From Paracoccus sp. SCSIO 75233 (GTDB lineage: Bacteria > Pseudomonadota > Alphaproteobacteria > Rhodobacterales > Rhodobacteraceae): 64,000 nucleotides of DNA. Below the pieces are notes generated by a model. It was given only the letters and a program-made list of their open reading frames with translations. It was not told where the DNA came from and did no database searches. The stretch lies in NCBI RefSeq assembly GCF_027912675.1, contig NZ_CP115757.1, forward strand, positions 558,001 through 622,000, written 5' to 3'. Numbering within the stretch: the stretch's first letter is position 1; every line of letters starts with the position of its first letter. Of this stretch, positions 50,864-58,479 are shown piece by piece. The translations under genes and the position numbers were made by a program.

Positions 50864-50884
50864 TCATCCCCCGTCAGCGAAGCG

Positions 50885-50914
50885 GTCCGGCGCATGTCGG
50901 ATCATGCGCCGGAC
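50885..50914. other. Intercistronic hairpin between TRAP binding protein and permease
   Basis: Perfect 12-bp stem GTCCGGCGCATG / CATGCGCCGGAC with a 6-base loop, 35 bases after the binding-protein stop and 22 bases before the permease start (minus strand). On the plus strand it is followed by TGTCGTTTTT, but both genes are on the minus strand, where no T run follows. Most consistent with stabilisation of the upstream message and reduced permease expression. Confidence 0.75.
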
Positions 50915-50949
50915 CTGTCGTTTTTGGTTTTATCTGGTGTCGTCCCGGA

Positions 50950-51918
50950 TCACTCGGCGCGGTAGGCGTCGATGATCGCCTTGCCCTGCTCGCCGGTCGA
51001 CTCCAGCCATTCATTTGTCATCTGCTCACCGATACCGGCCAGATCGGCGGCAAGCTGCTCGCCCGGTTCGGCAACGCTCATGCCGTTCTCCGCCAGCGTG
51101 TCGAGGAAACCGCCGCTCAGCTCCGCCGCGGTGTCCGCGCCGCGGCTTTGTGCGGCCTCGGCTGCGGTGCGGACGCAATCCTGCACCTCGGCGGGCAGCG
51201 CCTCAAGGGCGGCGGTGTTGGCGAACACCGTGTTGCGCGGCAGCCATGCCTTCACGTCGTAGAAATTGCTCATGTCTTCCCAGGCTTTTTCATCGACGCC
51301 CGTCGACCCGGAGGAGATCATCGCCGCAACCACCCCGGTTGCCAGCGCCTGTTTCAGCTCCGCCGCCTCGACCTGGGTCGGCACCATCCCGGCCAGTTCC
51401 GCCACCCGCGCGGTGCTGGAGTTATAGGCGCGGAACTTGATCCCCGCCATATCGGCGACAGAGTTCACCTCCTGATTGAAATACATCCCTTGTGCGGGCC
51501 ACGGCACGGAATAAAGCAGCGTCAGCCCCTGACTGGCCAGCAATTCGCCCAGCACCGGCTCGGCGGCGGCGCGCAGCTTTTCCGACGCTTCGAAGGAGCT
51601 GGCAAGGAACGGCACCGAATCATAGCCGAACAGCGCATCCTCATTGGCATGCGCCGACAGCAGCCGCTCACCGATCTGGGCGTCGCCGGTCTGCACGGCA
51701 CGCTTGATCTCGTCACCCTTGAACAGCGATCCGCTGGGGTGAATGGTGATTTCCAGCGCGTCGCCGGAGCAGGATTTCACCTCCTCCGCGAACTGAACCG
51801 CGTTTTCGGTATGATAGTTGTCCGACGGATAAGCGACCGGCATATCCCAGTTTTCAGCCTGCGCAGCGGCGGCGGCAAGGATGCCGGTGGCGGCGACAAG
51901 GGGGAAATAGGTTTTCAT
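50950..51918 (-). CDS. TRAP transporter periplasmic binding protein (DctP)
   Basis: 322 residues with a signal peptide (MKTYFPLVAATGILAAAAAQ). DctP features: WDMPVAYPSDNYHTENAVQF, VADMAGIKFRAYNSSTARVA with the ligand-binding Arg, and VVAAMISSGSTGVDEKAWED, typical of the TAXI-unlike DctP class. It supplies substrate to the fused permease encoded next. Two TRAP systems in one window are paralogous in type but not similar enough to be a recent duplication. Confidence 0.92.
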   Translation of the reverse strand: MKTYFPLVAATGILAAAAAQAENWDMPVAYPSDNYHTENAVQFAEEVKSCSGDALEITIHPSGSLFKGDEIKRAVQTGDAQIGERLLSAHANEDALFGYDSVPFLASSFEASEKLRAAAEPVLGELLASQGLTLLYSVPWPAQGMYFNQEVNSVADMAGIKFRAYNSSTARVAELAGMVPTQVEAAELKQALATGVVAAMISSGSTGVDEKAWEDMSNFYDVKAWLPRNTVFANTAALEALPAEVQDCVRTAAEAAQSRGADTAAELSGGFLDTLAENGMSVAEPGEQLAADLAGIGEQMTNEWLESTGEQGKAIIDAYRAE

Positions 51919-52149
51919 TTAAGCACTCTCTGTTGGTTGGCTTGTTCATATCGTTGACCCCGTCAGGGGCGTGGAAGTTTTTGTAGCACTGTCTTTATCC
52001 GCTTTTCCAGCATCACCTGCGCCCGGGGTGTCCTGAAATCGGACTTCATTCGCTCTGGTTGCAAACGATTTATCTGCTTCGCTTTAAAATTTCAGAAAAC
52101 CCCGGCTCTGCCGAATTGACCCAAAGCGCCATTCCGGCGCAGAGTTTTC

Positions 52150-52178
52150 TTGACGGGCGGGGGGAACCGGTGCATAAA
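52150..52178 (+). promoter_or_regulatory. Predicted promoter of the liu (leucine/isovalerate) operon
   Basis: TTGACG (52150-52155) and CATAAA (52173-52178) with a 17-base spacer, the best sigma70-type match in the window. The predicted start (about 52185) lies just before the dyad at 52189-52202. Confidence 0.55.
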
Positions 52179-52188
52179 CCGAATTAAA

Positions 52189-52202
52189 TGAACGCGTGTT
52201 CA
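52189..52202. promoter_or_regulatory. Candidate operator dyad TGAAC-N4-GTTCA
   Basis: TGAACGCGTGTTCA, with perfect 5-bp arms, overlaps the predicted transcription start of the ivd transcript and lies 22 bases before the ivd ATG. Position and form fit a TetR-type repressor; no regulator gene is in the window next to it. Confidence 0.45.
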
Positions 52203-52223
52203 AATAATGGGAAGGGGGGCCCG

Positions 52224-53384
52224 ATGTTTACACACGGCATGGAATTCGATCTGGGCGAAGATATTGGCGCGCTGCGCGAGATGGTGCATCGCTTCGCGCA
52301 GGAGCGGATCAAGCCCATTGCGGCCAAAACCGACAGTGAGAATGCGTTTCCGAACGAGCTTTGGCGGGAATTCGGCGAACTCGGCCTGCTGGGCATCACC
52401 GTGGCCGAGGAATATGGCGGCTCCGGCATGGGCTATCTGGCCCACACCATCGTGACGGAGGAGATCGCGCGCGCATCCGCCTCCATCAGCCTCAGCTATG
52501 GCGCGCATTCCAATCTTTGCGTCAACCAGCTCAAGCTGAACGCGACCGAGGCGCAGAAGCAGAAATACCTGCCGAAACTGTGTTCCGGTGAACATATCGG
52601 CGCGCTTGCGATGTCCGAGGAAGGTGCGGGCTCCGATGTTGTCGGCATGAAGCTGAAGGCGGAAAAGCGCAACGGCTACTATGTGCTGAACGGGTCGAAA
52701 TACTGGATCACCAACGGCCCGGACGCCGACACGCTGGTGGTTTATGCCAAGACCGACCCGGATGCCGGATCGAAGGGCATCACCGCCTTCATCATCGAAA
52801 AGCAAATGACCGGCTTCCGGCAAGGCCCGCATTTCGACAAGGTCGGGATGCGCGGATCGAACACCGGCGAACTGATCTTCGAGAATTGCGAAGTCCCGTT
52901 CGAGAATGTGCTTGGGGAAGAGGGCAAGGGCGTCCGCGTCCTGATGTCTGGCCTCGATTACGAACGTCTCGTCCTGTCGGGCATCGGCACCGGCATCATG
53001 GCCGCCTGCCTCGATGAGGTCGTCCCCTACAGCAAGGAACGCAAGCAATTCGGCCAGCCGATCGGGAACTTCCAGCTCATGCAGGCCAAGATCGCGGATA
53101 TGTATGTCGCGATGAACACCGCCAAGGCCTATGTCTACGAGGTGGCGAAGGCCTGCGACGCGGGCAAGGTCACCCGTCAGGACGCGGCGGGCGCGGTTCT
53201 TTATGCCTCCGAACAGGCGATGGTGCAGGCGCATCAGGCGGTTCAGGCACTTGGCGGGGCCGGGTTCCTCAATGACAGCGTCGTCAGCCGCCTGTTCCGC
53301 GACGCCAAGCTGATGGAGATCGGCGCGGGCACCTCCGAAATCCGCCGTATGCTGATCGGGCGCGAGCTGATGGCGGGGGCGTGA
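52224..53384 (+). CDS. ivd: Isovaleryl-CoA dehydrogenase
   Basis: 386-residue acyl-CoA dehydrogenase. [60 protein letters not shown] and the C-terminal [20 protein letters not shown] / [19 protein letters not shown] are all family signatures. The catalytic Glu lies in [10 protein letters not shown] (near residue 247), the position used by IVD and not the C-terminal one of most ACADs, which supports the isovaleryl assignment. It oxidises isovaleryl-CoA to 3-methylcrotonyl-CoA in leucine breakdown. GAAGGGGGG precedes the ATG at 52224. Confidence 0.93.
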   Translation: MFTHGMEFDLGEDIGALREMVHRFAQERIKPIAAKTDSENAFPNELWREFGELGLLGITVAEEYGGSGMGYLAHTIVTEEIARASASISLSYGAHSNLCVNQLKLNATEAQKQKYLPKLCSGEHIGALAMSEEGAGSDVVGMKLKAEKRNGYYVLNGSKYWITNGPDADTLVVYAKTDPDAGSKGITAFIIEKQMTGFRQGPHFDKVGMRGSNTGELIFENCEVPFENVLGEEGKGVRVLMSGLDYERLVLSGIGTGIMAACLDEVVPYSKERKQFGQPIGNFQLMQAKIADMYVAMNTAKAYVYEVAKACDAGKVTRQDAAGAVLYASEQAMVQAHQAVQALGGAGFLNDSVVSRLFRDAKLMEIGAGTSEIRRMLIGRELMAGA

Positions 53385-53893
53385 TGCTGCGCCGGGCGGC
53401 CCTGCTGCTGATCCTTGCCGCCGGTCCGGCGGTCGCGCAGGATGGCGCGCCGCCCTTTGACGGCGGGCTGATCGACGATTGCCTTGCGGTCCAGCAGGGC
53501 GAAGGCGGGCAGCCGGAATATTGCATCGGCGCTGCCGCCGGGCCCTGCACCGACACCCCCGAAGGCTATACCACGATGGGGATGTCCTATTGCCTCTCCC
53601 GTGAATGGGAACACTGGGATGCATTGCTGAATATCGCCTATGGCGATCTGATGGCGCAGGCGAAGGAGGCGGATGCCGATCTGGCAGATGGCGCATCATT
53701 CGCGCCGGAACAGGCCCCGCATCTGCGCGATATGCAGCGCAAATGGATCGCCTATCGCGACGCGGCCTGCAGCTATGAGGGCAGCCGCTGGGGCGGCGGC
53801 AGCGGCGCCGGGCCAGCCGGAACCCAATGCATGCTGACGCTGACCGCGCGGCAATATATTCTGCTCAATGATTATCTGGAGCAGGTGCAATGA
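53384..53893 (+). CDS. LprI-like secreted protein
   Basis: 169 residues with a signal peptide ([19 protein letters not shown]) and six or more cysteines. The C-terminal part (HLRDMQRKWIAYRDAACSYE ... CMLTLTARQYILLNDYLEQV) has the pattern of the LprI/DUF1311 family, periplasmic proteins that include lysozyme inhibitors. Start codons ATG 53384 and GTG 53381 overlap the ivd stop. It is inserted between ivd and the acyl-CoA synthetase gene with 4-base overlaps on both sides, yet has no evident link to leucine catabolism. Confidence 0.82.
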   Translation: MLRRAALLLILAAGPAVAQDGAPPFDGGLIDDCLAVQQGEGGQPEYCIGAAAGPCTDTPEGYTTMGMSYCLSREWEHWDALLNIAYGDLMAQAKEADADLADGASFAPEQAPHLRDMQRKWIAYRDAACSYEGSRWGGGSGAGPAGTQCMLTLTARQYILLNDYLEQVQ

Positions 53894-55512
53894 CCCCGGC
53901 GCTTTCCCACAGCGACTACCCACGGCTCTGCCGGGAGTTCCGCTGGGACTATCCGGCGCGGCTGAACATGGCCGACCAGATCATCGGTGACTGGGCGGCG
54001 GCGGAGCCGGAGCGGCGGGCGGTCATCGAATATGACGGTCGGACCGCGCGACCGCTCAGCTATGGCGAGCTTGCCGCGATGACCGACCGGCTGGCGCATG
54101 CGCTGGCGCTGACGGGTGGCGAACGTGTGGGCGTGTTGCGCACCCAAAGCGGCTGGACCGCTGCCGCACATGCCGCCGTGTGGAAATCCGCCGCCATCTC
54201 CGTGCCGCTGTTCAAGCTGTTCGGGGAGGATGCGCTGCGCCTCAGGCTGGAGGATGCCGGGGTCGAAACCGTCATCACCGACCCGGAAGGCCGCGCCATG
54301 CTGGCGGCGTTCGACCTGCGCGTCATCGTGCCGGAGGAGGATGACCTGCCAGACGCCGGTCCGTTCGCCACCGCCGATACCGGGCCGGAGACGCCCGCCG
54401 TGATGATCTATACTTCCGGCACCACCGGCGCGCCGAAAGGGGCGCTGCATGGCCATCGTGTCCTGACCGGCCATCTGCCGGGGGTGGAGATGAGCCATGA
54501 TCTGCTCCATCCGGGCGAGGATGTGCTGTGGACGCCCGCCGACTGGGCATGGATCGGCGGCATGTTCGACGTGGCGATGCCGGGGCTGGCGCTCGGCGTG
54601 CCGGTCGTGGCGGCGCGGCTGCCGAAATTCGACGCCGCTGCCTGCGCAAGGCTGATCCGCGATTGCGGGGTGACGGCGGCGTTTTTGCCGCCGACCGCGC
54701 TGAGGATGCTGAAAGCGGCGGATATGCAAATCGCCGGCCTGCGCTCCGTTGCCTCCGCCGGGGAAACGCTGGGGGCGGAGATGCTGGCCTGGGGCCGCGA
54801 CGCCTTCGGGCTGGAGATCAACGAGTTTTACGGCCAGACCGAATGCAATATGGTCGCCGCCTGCGCCCATTCCATGTTCCCGACCCGCCCCGGCTGGTTC
54901 GGCAAGGCAGCGCCGGGTTTCGAGATGGCCGTGATCGACGAGGCCGGTCAGCCCACCACGGCGGAGGGCGACATCGCCATCAGACGCGGCGCGGGCTCCA
55001 TGTTCCTCGGCTACTGGAACCGGCCCGAGGCGACGGCGGAGAAATTCCGTGGCGACTGGCTTGTCACCGGGGATCGTGGCGAGATGGCGGACGGCTATCT
55101 CCGCTTCGTCGGGCGCGATGACGATGTGATCACATCGGGCGGCTACCGGATCGGCCCGTCGGAGATCGAGGATGTGCTGATAAAGCATGAGGCCGTGGCG
55201 GCTGCGGGCGTGGTCGGCAAACCCGACCCGATGCGCACCGAAATCGTCAAGGCCTATGTCGTGCTGCGCGACGGCTTCGCGCCCTCGGACGATCTCGCGG
55301 CGGAATTGCAGGCCCATGCCAAACGCTGGTCTGCGGCGCATAGCTATCCGCGCGAAGTGGCGTTTCTGGACGAATTGCCGATGACCGTCACCGGCAAGGT
55401 AATGCGGCGCGAATTGCGCAAGCTGGCCGTGGCGGAGGCTTCGCAGACCGACCCGTCACAGACCGCCCCGTCGCAGGCCGGACAGAAAAAGGACGGGGGC
55501 CAGAATGACTGA
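53890..55512 (+). CDS. AMP-forming acyl-CoA synthetase
   Basis: 540 residues. ANL-superfamily motifs: MIYTSGTTGAPKGALHGHR (P-loop), INEFYGQTECNMV, WLVTGDRGEMADGYLRFVGR, and the catalytic Lys in MTVTGKVMRREL. The overall form resembles medium-chain (ACSM-type) synthetases. In the liu context it probably activates isovalerate or a related branched acid, feeding ivd, but acetoacetate or others are possible. Overlaps the lprI-like gene by 4 bases. It ends in a low-complexity Gln/Ser/Thr tail. Confidence 0.88.
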   Translation: MTPALSHSDYPRLCREFRWDYPARLNMADQIIGDWAAAEPERRAVIEYDGRTARPLSYGELAAMTDRLAHALALTGGERVGVLRTQSGWTAAAHAAVWKSAAISVPLFKLFGEDALRLRLEDAGVETVITDPEGRAMLAAFDLRVIVPEEDDLPDAGPFATADTGPETPAVMIYTSGTTGAPKGALHGHRVLTGHLPGVEMSHDLLHPGEDVLWTPADWAWIGGMFDVAMPGLALGVPVVAARLPKFDAAACARLIRDCGVTAAFLPPTALRMLKAADMQIAGLRSVASAGETLGAEMLAWGRDAFGLEINEFYGQTECNMVAACAHSMFPTRPGWFGKAAPGFEMAVIDEAGQPTTAEGDIAIRRGAGSMFLGYWNRPEATAEKFRGDWLVTGDRGEMADGYLRFVGRDDDVITSGGYRIGPSEIEDVLIKHEAVAAAGVVGKPDPMRTEIVKAYVVLRDGFAPSDDLAAELQAHAKRWSAAHSYPREVAFLDELPMTVTGKVMRRELRKLAVAEASQTDPSQTAPSQAGQKKDGGQND

Positions 55513-55546
55513 CCCCCGCCCGGTGCTTCTCGCCTGTGGTTCTGCC

Positions 55547-56170
55547 TCAGAACTTCATCAGATAGGACACGCCGAGGACGGTCGGATCGACCTCGACCTC
55601 ACCGATTTTCTCGCCGTTCAGCTCAACATCGGAGTTGATGTCGATCCAGCGGGCATCGGCGCGGATGGCGGCGTTGTCGTTGATCCAGTAATCCGCACCC
55701 AGATGCGCGGCCAGCCCGGTGCTGTTCTTGACGCGCAGCTTGGTGCCGTCCAGCGGGCCTTTCGTTTCAGCGTCATAGAAGCCGGTGAAGTTGACACCGA
55801 CGCCGACGAAGGGCTTGAGCTGCGGGGTGGCGTTGAAGTGATACTGCAGCGAGATGACCGGCGGCAGCTGTTTCACGGTGCCGATCTCGGTGCCGTTGGA
55901 TTCGATGCTGTGCTTGAAGGGCAGCGCGCCGAGGATCTCGATGCCCAGATTGTCGCGGATGAAATACTCTGCGGTTATGCTGGGACGGGTGCTTTCGCCG
56001 ATCTCGGTTGGAACCGTGCCGCCGGCAAGGACGCCGTTGTCGGATTTCGGGTTCACATTGGCCACACCGGCACCAAAGGTCCATTCGCCCTGCGACTGGC
56101 CGAAGGCGGGCGCGGCAAGGGCGAGGCCCGAGGCAATCAGCACGGTGGCTGTCAGGGAACGATGTGTCAT
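55547..56170 (-). CDS. ompW: OmpW-family outer-membrane protein
   Basis: 207 residues with a signal peptide (SLTATVLIASGLALAAPAFG). The eight-strand barrel pattern is visible: EWTFGAGVANVNPKSDNG, PSITAEYFIRDNLGIEILGA, ISLQYHFNATPQLKPFVGVG and the C-terminal VDPTVLGVSYLMKF ending in Phe. OmpW/OprG are small porins for hydrophobic molecules and are FNR/Anr-controlled in gammaproteobacteria. It is on the minus strand within the plus-strand liu operon, with an FNR-type box 60 bases upstream of its ATG. Confidence 0.9.
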   Translation of the reverse strand: MTHRSLTATVLIASGLALAAPAFGQSQGEWTFGAGVANVNPKSDNGVLAGGTVPTEIGESTRPSITAEYFIRDNLGIEILGALPFKHSIESNGTEIGTVKQLPPVISLQYHFNATPQLKPFVGVGVNFTGFYDAETKGPLDGTKLRVKNSTGLAAHLGADYWINDNAAIRADARWIDINSDVELNGEKIGEVEVDPTVLGVSYLMKF

Positions 56171-56229
56171 GGCTGATCCTTTCAGGTTGATATCGGGCCA
56201 GACCAGACGCCTTTCCTGTTCGTTCAACT

Positions 56230-56243
56230 TTGATTTGTATCAA
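56230..56243. promoter_or_regulatory. FNR/Crp-type box TTGAT-N4-ATCAA
   Basis: TTGATTTGTATCAA is a perfect FNR consensus dyad, 60 bases upstream of the ompW ATG and 77 bases upstream of the mccB ATG. Its arms could serve either direction. An FNR/FnrP/FnrL-type oxygen-sensing regulator is expected in this family; E. coli ompW is FNR-controlled, so ompW is the likelier target. Confidence 0.75.
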
Positions 56244-56319
56244 CTTATGCATCGTTCGCGCCAATCTGCGACAATCTGGCGCGGCTGGGGGCGCAGAATA
56301 TGACCACAGGAGCCAGATC

Positions 56320-57924
56320 ATGAAGCTCAAGACGACCGCGATCCCGTCATCCGACGCCTTCCGCGCCAATCGCGAGGCGCATCTGGAATTGCTGGCCACG
56401 GCGCGCGAGGCGGCGGAGGCCGTGCTGGCGGGAGGCGGCGAAAAGGCGATGGAACGCCATGTCGGTCGCGGCAAGATGCCGCCGCGCGAACGGGTGGCGA
56501 ACCTGCTCGACCCCGGCAGCCCGTTTCTGGAAATCGGCGCAACGGCGGCGCATGGCATGTATGACGGCGCGGCTCCGGGTGCTGGCGTGATCGCCGGTGT
56601 GGGTCGTGTGCATGGGCAGGACGTGATGGTCGTGGCCAATGACGCGACCGTCAAGGGCGGCACCTATTACCCGATGACCGTCAAGAAGCACCTCCGCGCG
56701 CAGGAAATTGCCGAGGAATGTCATCTGCCCTGCGTCTACCTTGTGGACAGCGGCGGCGCGAACCTGCCCAATCAGGACGAAGTCTTTCCCGACCGCGACC
56801 ATTTCGGGCGCATCTTCTTCAATCAGGCGCAGATGAGCGCGAAGGGCATCCCGCAGATCGCCGTGGTGATGGGCTCTTGCACGGCGGGCGGGGCTTACGT
56901 TCCCGCCATGTCCGATGTGACGATCATCGTCCGCGATCAGGGCACGATCTTTCTGGCCGGGCCGCCCCTGGTCAAGGCCGCGACGGGCGAGGTCGTCAGC
57001 GCCGAAGACCTTGGCGGCGGCGATGTGCATACGCGGCTGTCGGGCGTGGCCGATTATCTGGCCGAGGATGACGCCCACGCGCTGGCTCAGGCCCGCCGCG
57101 CCATCGCCAATCTGAACCGCCACAAGCCGCAGACGGTCGTCTGGGAAAGCCCCGAGGCCCCGGCCTATGACCCCGAGGAGATCCTTGGCGTTGTGCCCGC
57201 CGATCTGCGCACCCCCTATGACATCCGCGAGGTGATCGCGCGGGTCGTGGACGGCTCGCGCTTCGACGAATTCAAGGCCCGGTTCGGTGAAACGCTGGTG
57301 ACAGGCTTTGCCCATATCGAGGGCTGCCCGGTCGGCATCGTCGCCAATAACGGCGTGCTGTTTTCCGAGGCCGCGCAGAAGGGCGCGCATTTCATCGAAC
57401 TGTGTTCGCAGCGCGGGACTCCGCTGATTTTCCTTCAGAATATCACCGGCTTCATGGTCGGGCGGAAATATGAAAACGAAGGCATCGCGCGGCATGGCGC
57501 CAAAATGGTGACGGCGGTCGCGACGACCAGCGTGCCCAAGATCACCATGTTGGTGGGCGGCAGCTTCGGGGCCGGGAATTACGGCATGGCGGGGCGCGCC
57601 TACAGCCCGCGCTTCCTGTGGACTTGGCCCAATTCCCGCATTTCCGTGATGGGCGGCGAGCAGGCCGCAGGCGTTCTGGCCACTGTCCGCCGCGACGGGA
57701 TCGAACGCAAGGGCGGCACATGGTCCGCCGAGGAAGAGGCCGAATTCAAGCGCCCCACCATCGAGATGTTCGAGCGCCAGTCGCATCCGCTTTATGCGAG
57801 CGCAAGGCTGTGGGATGACGGCATCGTCGACCCGCGCAAGACCCGCGACGTGCTGTCGCTGAGCCTCCGCGCCAGCCTGAACGCGCCGATTGCGCCGACG
57901 CGCTTCGGTGTCTTCCGGATGTGA
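56320..57924 (+). CDS. mccB: Methylcrotonyl-CoA carboxylase, beta (carboxyltransferase) subunit
   Basis: 534 residues. It transfers CO2 from biotin to 3-methylcrotonyl-CoA. Visible motifs: [80 protein letters not shown] and [15 protein letters not shown], the oxyanion-hole and CoA-site signatures of MCC-beta proteins. AGGAG lies 9 bases before the ATG at 56320; an earlier in-frame start reads through the ompW promoter and is unlikely. It pairs with mccA encoded 0.6 kb downstream. Confidence 0.95.
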   Translation: MKLKTTAIPSSDAFRANREAHLELLATAREAAEAVLAGGGEKAMERHVGRGKMPPRERVANLLDPGSPFLEIGATAAHGMYDGAAPGAGVIAGVGRVHGQDVMVVANDATVKGGTYYPMTVKKHLRAQEIAEECHLPCVYLVDSGGANLPNQDEVFPDRDHFGRIFFNQAQMSAKGIPQIAVVMGSCTAGGAYVPAMSDVTIIVRDQGTIFLAGPPLVKAATGEVVSAEDLGGGDVHTRLSGVADYLAEDDAHALAQARRAIANLNRHKPQTVVWESPEAPAYDPEEILGVVPADLRTPYDIREVIARVVDGSRFDEFKARFGETLVTGFAHIEGCPVGIVANNGVLFSEAAQKGAHFIELCSQRGTPLIFLQNITGFMVGRKYENEGIARHGAKMVTAVATTSVPKITMLVGGSFGAGNYGMAGRAYSPRFLWTWPNSRISVMGGEQAAGVLATVRRDGIERKGGTWSAEEEAEFKRPTIEMFERQSHPLYASARLWDDGIVDPRKTRDVLSLSLRASLNAPIAPTRFGVFRM

Positions 57925-57940
57925 TGGTTGCGATGCAGGA

Positions 57941-57974
57941 TGCCTCCGGCGGGGATATTTGTGTCAGGATGAAA
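57941..57974 (+). repeat. Rhodobacterales-type intergenic repeat motif
   Basis: The stretch beginning GCCTCCGGCGGGGATATTT and ending with ATGAAA lies just after mccB. I recall near-identical 30-base motifs in many intergenic regions of Rhodobacteraceae, of unknown function. It is the only copy I saw in this window. Recognition is from memory. Confidence 0.45.
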
Positions 57975-58035
57975 ACCCAATGGTAATGAACTTGGAAAGC
58001 GGGGTGCGACGGCTCAGGCTGGTCGGGGTGCTGGC

Positions 58036-58455
58036 ATGAGCAAGAAGATCATCGGCGAGAAATGGGTTTATACCGGCGTGGCGTTTGCGCTGAACCATCC
58101 GCTGTCGCAGCGTCTTGGCGCGGTCTGGTTCGTGGTGGCGTGGCTGGCGCTGTCGGCGGTCGCCGTCATCGTCGGGGTTGTCATGGTTCCGTGGGATGAT
58201 CTCAACCCGGAGGGGTTTACCGATTACGCGATGCTGAGCGGGTTCATCCTGCTGGCCGTGCTGCTGTTTCTGAATGATCTGCTGGGTATCCTTGCCCTGA
58301 TCGGGCGGCACCCGATTGCGCGGGGATGTGTCTGGCTGAATCTGGTCACGACGTTGCCGTTTTCTCTGCCGCTGATCCTGTACTGGGCCGATGGGGTGAA
58401 ACCGAACCTGATTTATGCGCATCGCTTCGAGAAATATGTCGAACTGAATGCGTGA
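58036..58455 (+). CDS. Small membrane protein of unknown function
   Basis: 139 residues with four hydrophobic segments (around residues 28-50, 65-88, 98-118). The sequence SKKIIGEKWVYTGVAFALNH and the ending YAHRFEKYVELNA are soluble. No family recognised. It lies between mccB and mccA, with SD-like sequence weak and a 24-base gap to mccA, so is probably co-transcribed. Small membrane proteins between the two MCC subunit genes occur in related bacteria as I recall, but the role is unknown. Confidence 0.7.
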   Translation: MSKKIIGEKWVYTGVAFALNHPLSQRLGAVWFVVAWLALSAVAVIVGVVMVPWDDLNPEGFTDYAMLSGFILLAVLLFLNDLLGILALIGRHPIARGCVWLNLVTTLPFSLPLILYWADGVKPNLIYAHRFEKYVELNA

Positions 58456-58479
58456 CGAAACGACATTGGGAGGAGCCAA

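Larger units (their letters stand above)
51919..52223. other. Control region between the TRAP operon and the liu operon
   Basis: 305 bases between divergent operons. The liu side has a strong promoter-like pair and a dyad (listed separately). The TRAP side is A+T-richer (around gcaaacgatttatctgcttc) and should hold the dctP promoter, which I could not place. No gene seen; a start codon at 52188 is in frame with ivd but is within the dyad. Confidence 0.5.
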
